Below, in pieces: positions 5,148 through 8,784 of a stretch of 8,784 bases of DNA. Under the pieces are notes generated by a model that had not been told where the DNA came from, searched no databases, and worked only from the letters and a program-made list of their open reading frames with translations. Every line of letters starts with the position of its first letter. The stretch's first letter is position 1. The position numbers and the translations under genes were made by a program. Location: positions 1 through 8,784 of the forward strand of contig DFSH01000065.1 of NCBI GenBank assembly GCA_002378565.1, in the 5' to 3' direction. The DNA is from Flavobacteriales bacterium UBA3442. GTDB lineage: Bacteria > Bacteroidota > Bacteroidia > Flavobacteriales > Schleiferiaceae.

Positions 5148-7158
5148 GTCAGCTGGGAAAGGGCGGCAATGGATGGCGGTATTCACAGCCATCATTTTGC
5201 TGATGGCCATTGGGGTCCTTGCTAAACTTTACCACGTCTCCGTAGTGATGGGGCCCGACCTGATCGCGAAAGCCCGTGAGCGTATCATCCAGGAACGCAC
5301 CATTGAAGCCAGCCGCGGAAACATCTACTCAAGCGATGGCTTGCTGCTTGCCACGTCCATGCCTGCCTACACCATTCACTGGGACAGCAAGGTGGTGTCA
5401 GCGGATCAACTCAGCCAGGGTGTATCTGCCACAGCTGCCATATTGGCTCAGGTGGAACCGAAGCGCAATGCAAGGGAATGGAGGGCCTTCCTTCGTTCAC
5501 AGCATGCCGCTAAAAAACGCTACATCCTGATTGCGAAAAACCTGACCTATTCAGAGTACCGGACCATTGCCACATCTGCCTTGTTCAAGGGCGACCGCTT
5601 TGTCACAGGTCTAGTGAAGTCTGTGAAGCCCAATCGACTTATTCCCTTGAAAGGGTTGGCAGCTCGAACCATTGGGTACTCGCGAAGTGATGCAATGGTA
5701 GGCTTGGAGGCTTCGTTCAATGAGGTGCTTCGCGGGCATGACGGCAAACGATGGATGCAGCAGTTAGCTGGCGCCCATTGGAAGCCTATGGAAAGCCAGT
5801 TCACGTCAGACCCCGTGAATGGTTCTGACTTGATCACCACCATTGACACCCGGATGCAGGATGTGGCACACCGCGCCCTGCTTAAATCCCTCAGACGGCA
5901 CCGCGCCAATCACGGCTGCGCCGTGTTGATGGAGGTTAAAACTGGCAAGATCAAAGCCATTGTTAATCTGGGGAAAACCGAGCAAGACAGCAACTACCGA
6001 GAGCTGATCAATTACGCAGTTTGGGAGCGGACAGAGCCTGGATCCACATTCAAGGTTGCAGCTTTGATGGTGGCCCTTGAAGATGGAGTCATTGACACAG
6101 CCACCATGGTAAACACCACCGGTGGTCTGCACACCATCTACAACAAAAAAATCAAAGACTCCAACTGGAAGTACAATGGCAGTGGGGGTTACGGAAACAT
6201 TTCCGTGGCGCGGGCATTGGAGCTATCATCCAACACGGGCATTGTGAAAGCCCTCTACCCCCATTACAAAAGCCAGCCAAAAGCCTTCATTGATCGCCTC
6301 TACCGAATGGGCCTTGACAAGCGAACAGACATTGAAATCAAAGGAGAACAGAAGCCTAAGATCCCAACAACAGAGGATGACAATTGGTATGGCACGACAT
6401 TGCCCTGGATGATGTTTGGCTACGGCATAGAATGCACGCCGTTGCAAACATTAACCTTTTACAATGCCATTGCCAATGATGGCATCATGGTCAGACCCAC
6501 CCTGTGGGAGGCTGTTCGCTACCGCGGCCAAATCACCGATCGCTCTGACGTAGAGGTCTTGCACCCAAGCATTGCGTCCAAGTCAACACTCAAGCAAATT
6601 CAAACCATCCTTCACCATGCGGTCACACGCGGGACTGGCGAGCAATTGAGCAATGAAGAAGTCAGCATTTCAGGCAAAACAGGAACCAGTCAATTGGAGT
6701 ACTGGGATAAGGAAACCTTGGGTTACCAAGCGTCGTTTGCTGGCTATTTCCCATCGGAAGATCCGCAATACGCCTGCGTGGTGGTGGTCAATCGACCAGA
6801 GAAATCCACTGGCTATTACGGCGCCATTGTCGCGGGACCCGTATTCAAGGAGATCGCATTGGCCGTGAATCGGATGCAGGCTCGCCAGGTGTCCCCAGAA
6901 GGTGGGTATTGGGCAACAGGCATTGAGACCAAAGCAAAACAGCGTCAACAACAGGAAACGCAGGTCATTCAGCAGGCAGAAATCGCCCTGGCAAGCGGAC
7001 AGATGCCTAACCTTAATCAGTGGACAGCTAAGGCTGCCATGGCCCTTTTAGAAAGCCATGGCATTGACGTGAAGCTCAATGGCATCGGCCTTGTGAAACA
7101 ACAGTCTACCCCCGCTGGACAGCGTGTGAAATCACCCATCAAACTGACCCTCGGATGA
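5140..7158 (+). CDS. ftsI: Class B penicillin-binding protein, septal transpeptidase FtsI (PBP3/SpoVD type) with PASTA domain
   Basis: FtsI cross-links septal peptidoglycan as the transpeptidase partner of FtsW. The 672-residue protein has a membrane anchor (about residues 11-29), a dimerisation/pedestal domain starting with ERTIEASRGNIYSSDG, and a transpeptidase domain with all three active-site motifs: SxxK as STFK (302-305, nucleophile Ser302), SxN as SSN (363-365) and KTGT (513-516). A single C-terminal PASTA domain spans about 622-672 and begins MPNLNQWTAKAA. PASTA-bearing FtsI is normal in Bacteroidota, unlike E. coli. The start is the ATG at 5140, within the ftsL stop region (8-bp overlap), which puts a short basic stretch before the anchor; an in-frame TTG at 5104 would add 12 residues and is unlikely. 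The stop overlaps the murE start (ATGA). Confidence 0.94.
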   Translation: MNKSAGKGRQWMAVFTAIILLMAIGVLAKLYHVSVVMGPDLIAKARERIIQERTIEASRGNIYSSDGLLLATSMPAYTIHWDSKVVSADQLSQGVSATAAILAQVEPKRNAREWRAFLRSQHAAKKRYILIAKNLTYSEYRTIATSALFKGDRFVTGLVKSVKPNRLIPLKGLAARTIGYSRSDAMVGLEASFNEVLRGHDGKRWMQQLAGAHWKPMESQFTSDPVNGSDLITTIDTRMQDVAHRALLKSLRRHRANHGCAVLMEVKTGKIKAIVNLGKTEQDSNYRELINYAVWERTEPGSTFKVAALMVALEDGVIDTATMVNTTGGLHTIYNKKIKDSNWKYNGSGGYGNISVARALELSSNTGIVKALYPHYKSQPKAFIDRLYRMGLDKRTDIEIKGEQKPKIPTTEDDNWYGTTLPWMMFGYGIECTPLQTLTFYNAIANDGIMVRPTLWEAVRYRGQITDRSDVEVLHPSIASKSTLKQIQTILHHAVTRGTGEQLSNEEVSISGKTGTSQLEYWDKETLGYQASFAGYFPSEDPQYACVVVVNRPEKSTGYYGAIVAGPVFKEIALAVNRMQARQVSPEGGYWATGIETKAKQRQQQETQVIQQAEIALASGQMPNLNQWTAKAAMALLESHGIDVKLNGIGLVKQQSTPAGQRVKSPIKLTLG

Positions 7159-8618
7159 AGCTCTTGAATCGCTTATTGCAAGGCATTGACCCCATTCAGA
7201 TCCATGGGCAAGACAACGTAGCCATCCAGTCCATGACGGCAGATTCCAGGCAAATCAGGCGTGATTCCCTATTCATTGCGCGACAAGGGGTTCAAATTGA
7301 TGGCCATGCCTTCATTGAGGGAGCCATTCAAGATGGTGCCTGCGCCATTCTCTGTGAAAGCATGCCATCAAGCATTCCCGATGGCGTCACGGTGATTCAG
7401 GTGGTCAACAGCCATCGCGCCTACGCCATGTTGGCAGCCAATTGGCATGGCAACCCCTCCAAAGACTTGCAGGTTGTTGGCGTCACAGGCACCAATGGCA
7501 AAACCACAGTTGCCACCCTTTTGCACAAACTGTACATGGATTCAGGCATCAAGTCTGGCCTGCTCTCCACGATTTCGGTGCACATTCACAACGAGCAATT
7601 GCCCGCTACACATACCACCCCCGATGCCTGGGACATTCAGTCGCACCTGGCTGCCATGGTCACAGCTGGCTGCAAGGTGGCCTTCATGGAAGTCAGTTCA
7701 CATGGGTTGGCACAAGAGCGCAGCCATGGCATCCACTTCGCTGGTGCATTGTTCACCAACATCAGCAGGGATCACTTGGATTACCATGCTGACATGGATG
7801 AGTATGTGGCAATCAAAAAGCGGTTGTTCGATCAGCTGCCTTCAGATGCTTTTGCCTTGGTCAACTTGGATGACAAGCACGGCGAAACCATGCTGCTTGA
7901 CTGCAAAGCCCGTCACTTCACCTATGCACTTGAGCGACCAGCCACCTACAAAACCAAAATCCTTGAAAGCTTGGTCAGTGGCACCCTGATCAGCATCAAC
8001 ACCAGGGAATGCTGGCTTCAAATCATTGGGAGATTCAATGCTTACAATGCCACCGCCATCTTTGGCTGCTGCAATTTGCTTGGAATGGTCGACAGCGATG
8101 CCTTGCAATCTTTGAGTGCTCTGCAAGGGGTTCGCGGGCGTTTTCAACGCGTGATGGGCCCCAAGTCCATCATGGGGATTGTGGATTATGCGCACACGCC
8201 AGATGCCTTGGATAATGTCCTGTCAACCTTGAAAGAGCTCCGACAGGGCAATCAACGCATCATCACAGTGATTGGCTGCGGCGGCGACCGCGACAAGGGC
8301 AAGCGATCACAGATGGCGCTCATTGCTGCCAGTGAAAGCGACTACAGCATCCTCACATCAGACAACCCGCGAACAGAAGACCCGCAAGCCATTTTACACG
8401 ACATGGAACAAGGGCTGGACGCGGTGCTCAAGCGCAAGGCCATCACCATGGCTGATCGTGCAGAAGCCATCAAACTGGCCTGCCAGCAAGCCCGACCAGG
8501 TGACCTCATTCTTGTTGCGGGCAAAGGGCATGAAACCACCCAAAACATACAAGGGATCAAGCACAACTTTGATGACGTGCAACACCTTAAAAACAACCTT
8601 CAATCCATTCATGGCTAA
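7155..8618 (+). CDS. murE: UDP-N-acetylmuramoyl-L-alanyl-D-glutamate--2,6-diaminopimelate ligase MurE
   Basis: MurE adds the third residue of the peptidoglycan stem peptide in the cytoplasm, using ATP. Its 487 residues show the three Mur-ligase domains: an N-terminal UDP-binding domain (with DSRQIRRDSLFIARQG), the central ATPase domain with P-loop GTNGKTT (112-118) and EVSSHGL, and a C-terminal domain after about 330. Lys221, in YVAIKKRLF, is the likely carbamylated lysine that holds the metal. DNPR at 403-406 is the known selectivity motif for meso-diaminopimelate over lysine, predicting Gram-negative-type A1gamma peptidoglycan. HTTPD near residue 154 is also conserved. Length fits the family. 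It overlaps the ftsI stop by 4 bp (ATGA) and the mraY start by 1 bp (TAATG). Confidence 0.96.
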   Translation: MKLLNRLLQGIDPIQIHGQDNVAIQSMTADSRQIRRDSLFIARQGVQIDGHAFIEGAIQDGACAILCESMPSSIPDGVTVIQVVNSHRAYAMLAANWHGNPSKDLQVVGVTGTNGKTTVATLLHKLYMDSGIKSGLLSTISVHIHNEQLPATHTTPDAWDIQSHLAAMVTAGCKVAFMEVSSHGLAQERSHGIHFAGALFTNISRDHLDYHADMDEYVAIKKRLFDQLPSDAFALVNLDDKHGETMLLDCKARHFTYALERPATYKTKILESLVSGTLISINTRECWLQIIGRFNAYNATAIFGCCNLLGMVDSDALQSLSALQGVRGRFQRVMGPKSIMGIVDYAHTPDALDNVLSTLKELRQGNQRIITVIGCGGDRDKGKRSQMALIAASESDYSILTSDNPRTEDPQAILHDMEQGLDAVLKRKAITMADRAEAIKLACQQARPGDLILVAGKGHETTQNIQGIKHNFDDVQHLKNNLQSIHG

Positions 8619-8784
8619 TGCTTTACCAACTATTCACCTACTTGGATCAACACATGGACTTGCCTGGCACGGGTCTCTGGCAGTTTTTAACCTTCCGTGC
8701 AGGATTGGCCATCATGATTGCCCTGACCATCAGTCTGGTTTTTGGGGGCAAGCTCATTGCCATCCTTCGCAAGGCACAGGCAGG
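8618..8784 (+). CDS. mraY: Phospho-N-acetylmuramoyl-pentapeptide-transferase MraY, N-terminal fragment
   Basis: MraY transfers phospho-MurNAc-pentapeptide to undecaprenyl phosphate, forming lipid I at the inner membrane. Only 55 codons are in the window. They begin MLYQLFTYLDQH, then LPGTGLWQFLTFRAGLA, the typical MraY N-terminus, and a first membrane helix at about residues 28-46, followed by KLIAILRKAQAG. The ATG shares its A with the murE stop codon (TAATG), consistent with termination-reinitiation. Gene order murE-mraY supports the call; the catalytic aspartates lie beyond the edge. Confidence 0.93.
   Translation, partial: MLYQLFTYLDQHMDLPGTGLWQFLTFRAGLAIMIALTISLVFGGKLIAILRKAQA

Overview
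The window looks like ordinary core chromosome of a member of the Bacteroidota, and I found no plainly new system in it. The lineage call rests on three things. A gldB-gldC pair, a family known from this phylum, lies next to nadE. The division/cell-wall (dcw) cluster has the Bacteroidota form, with a short FtsL-like protein followed by an FtsI that carries a C-terminal PASTA domain. The candidate promoters fit the phylum's TAnnTTTG -7 element, and start codons are not preceded by clear Shine-Dalgarno sequences. Base composition looks moderate and even across the window, with no sign of recent transfer: no tRNA, IS element, CRISPR array or phage gene is visible.

Layout. (1) 1-515, minus strand: 5' part of nadE (NAD+ synthetase), running off the left edge. 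(2) 541-1887, plus strand: gldB (lipoprotein) and gldC, divergent from nadE across only 25 bp. (3) 1847-3237, minus strand: an alpha/beta hydrolase followed by engB (ribosome-assembly GTPase), overlapping by 31 bp. The 3' end of engB overlaps the 3' end of gldC by 41 bp, and an inverted repeat brackets both stop codons. (4) 3238-3443: a 206-bp divergent intergenic region, the main regulatory part of the window. It holds a candidate minus-strand promoter with a 12-bp palindrome in its spacer, a second inverted repeat, three TGGGA repeats at exactly 10-bp period (a putative MraZ operator), and a perfect TAnnTTTG element just upstream of mraZ. (5) 3444-8784, plus strand: the start of the dcw operon, mraZ-rsmH-ftsL-ftsI-murE-mraY, with every junction overlapping (14, 10, 8, 4 and 1 bp). 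mraY runs off the right edge.

How the genes work together. MraZ probably represses its own operon through the TGGGA repeats. RsmH methylates 16S rRNA. FtsL and FtsI belong to the septal peptidoglycan synthesis complex. MurE adds the third amino acid of the stem peptide (meso-diaminopimelate, judged from its DNPR motif), and MraY makes lipid I. The opposite-strand hydrolase-engB pair ties a ribosome-biogenesis GTPase to the same intergenic control region. GldB and GldC are cell-envelope or motility-associated proteins of the phylum. The points most worth a second look are the MraZ operator, the symmetric gldC/engB convergent end, the palindrome inside the hydrolase-engB promoter, and an 8-bp homopolymer early in the hydrolase gene.
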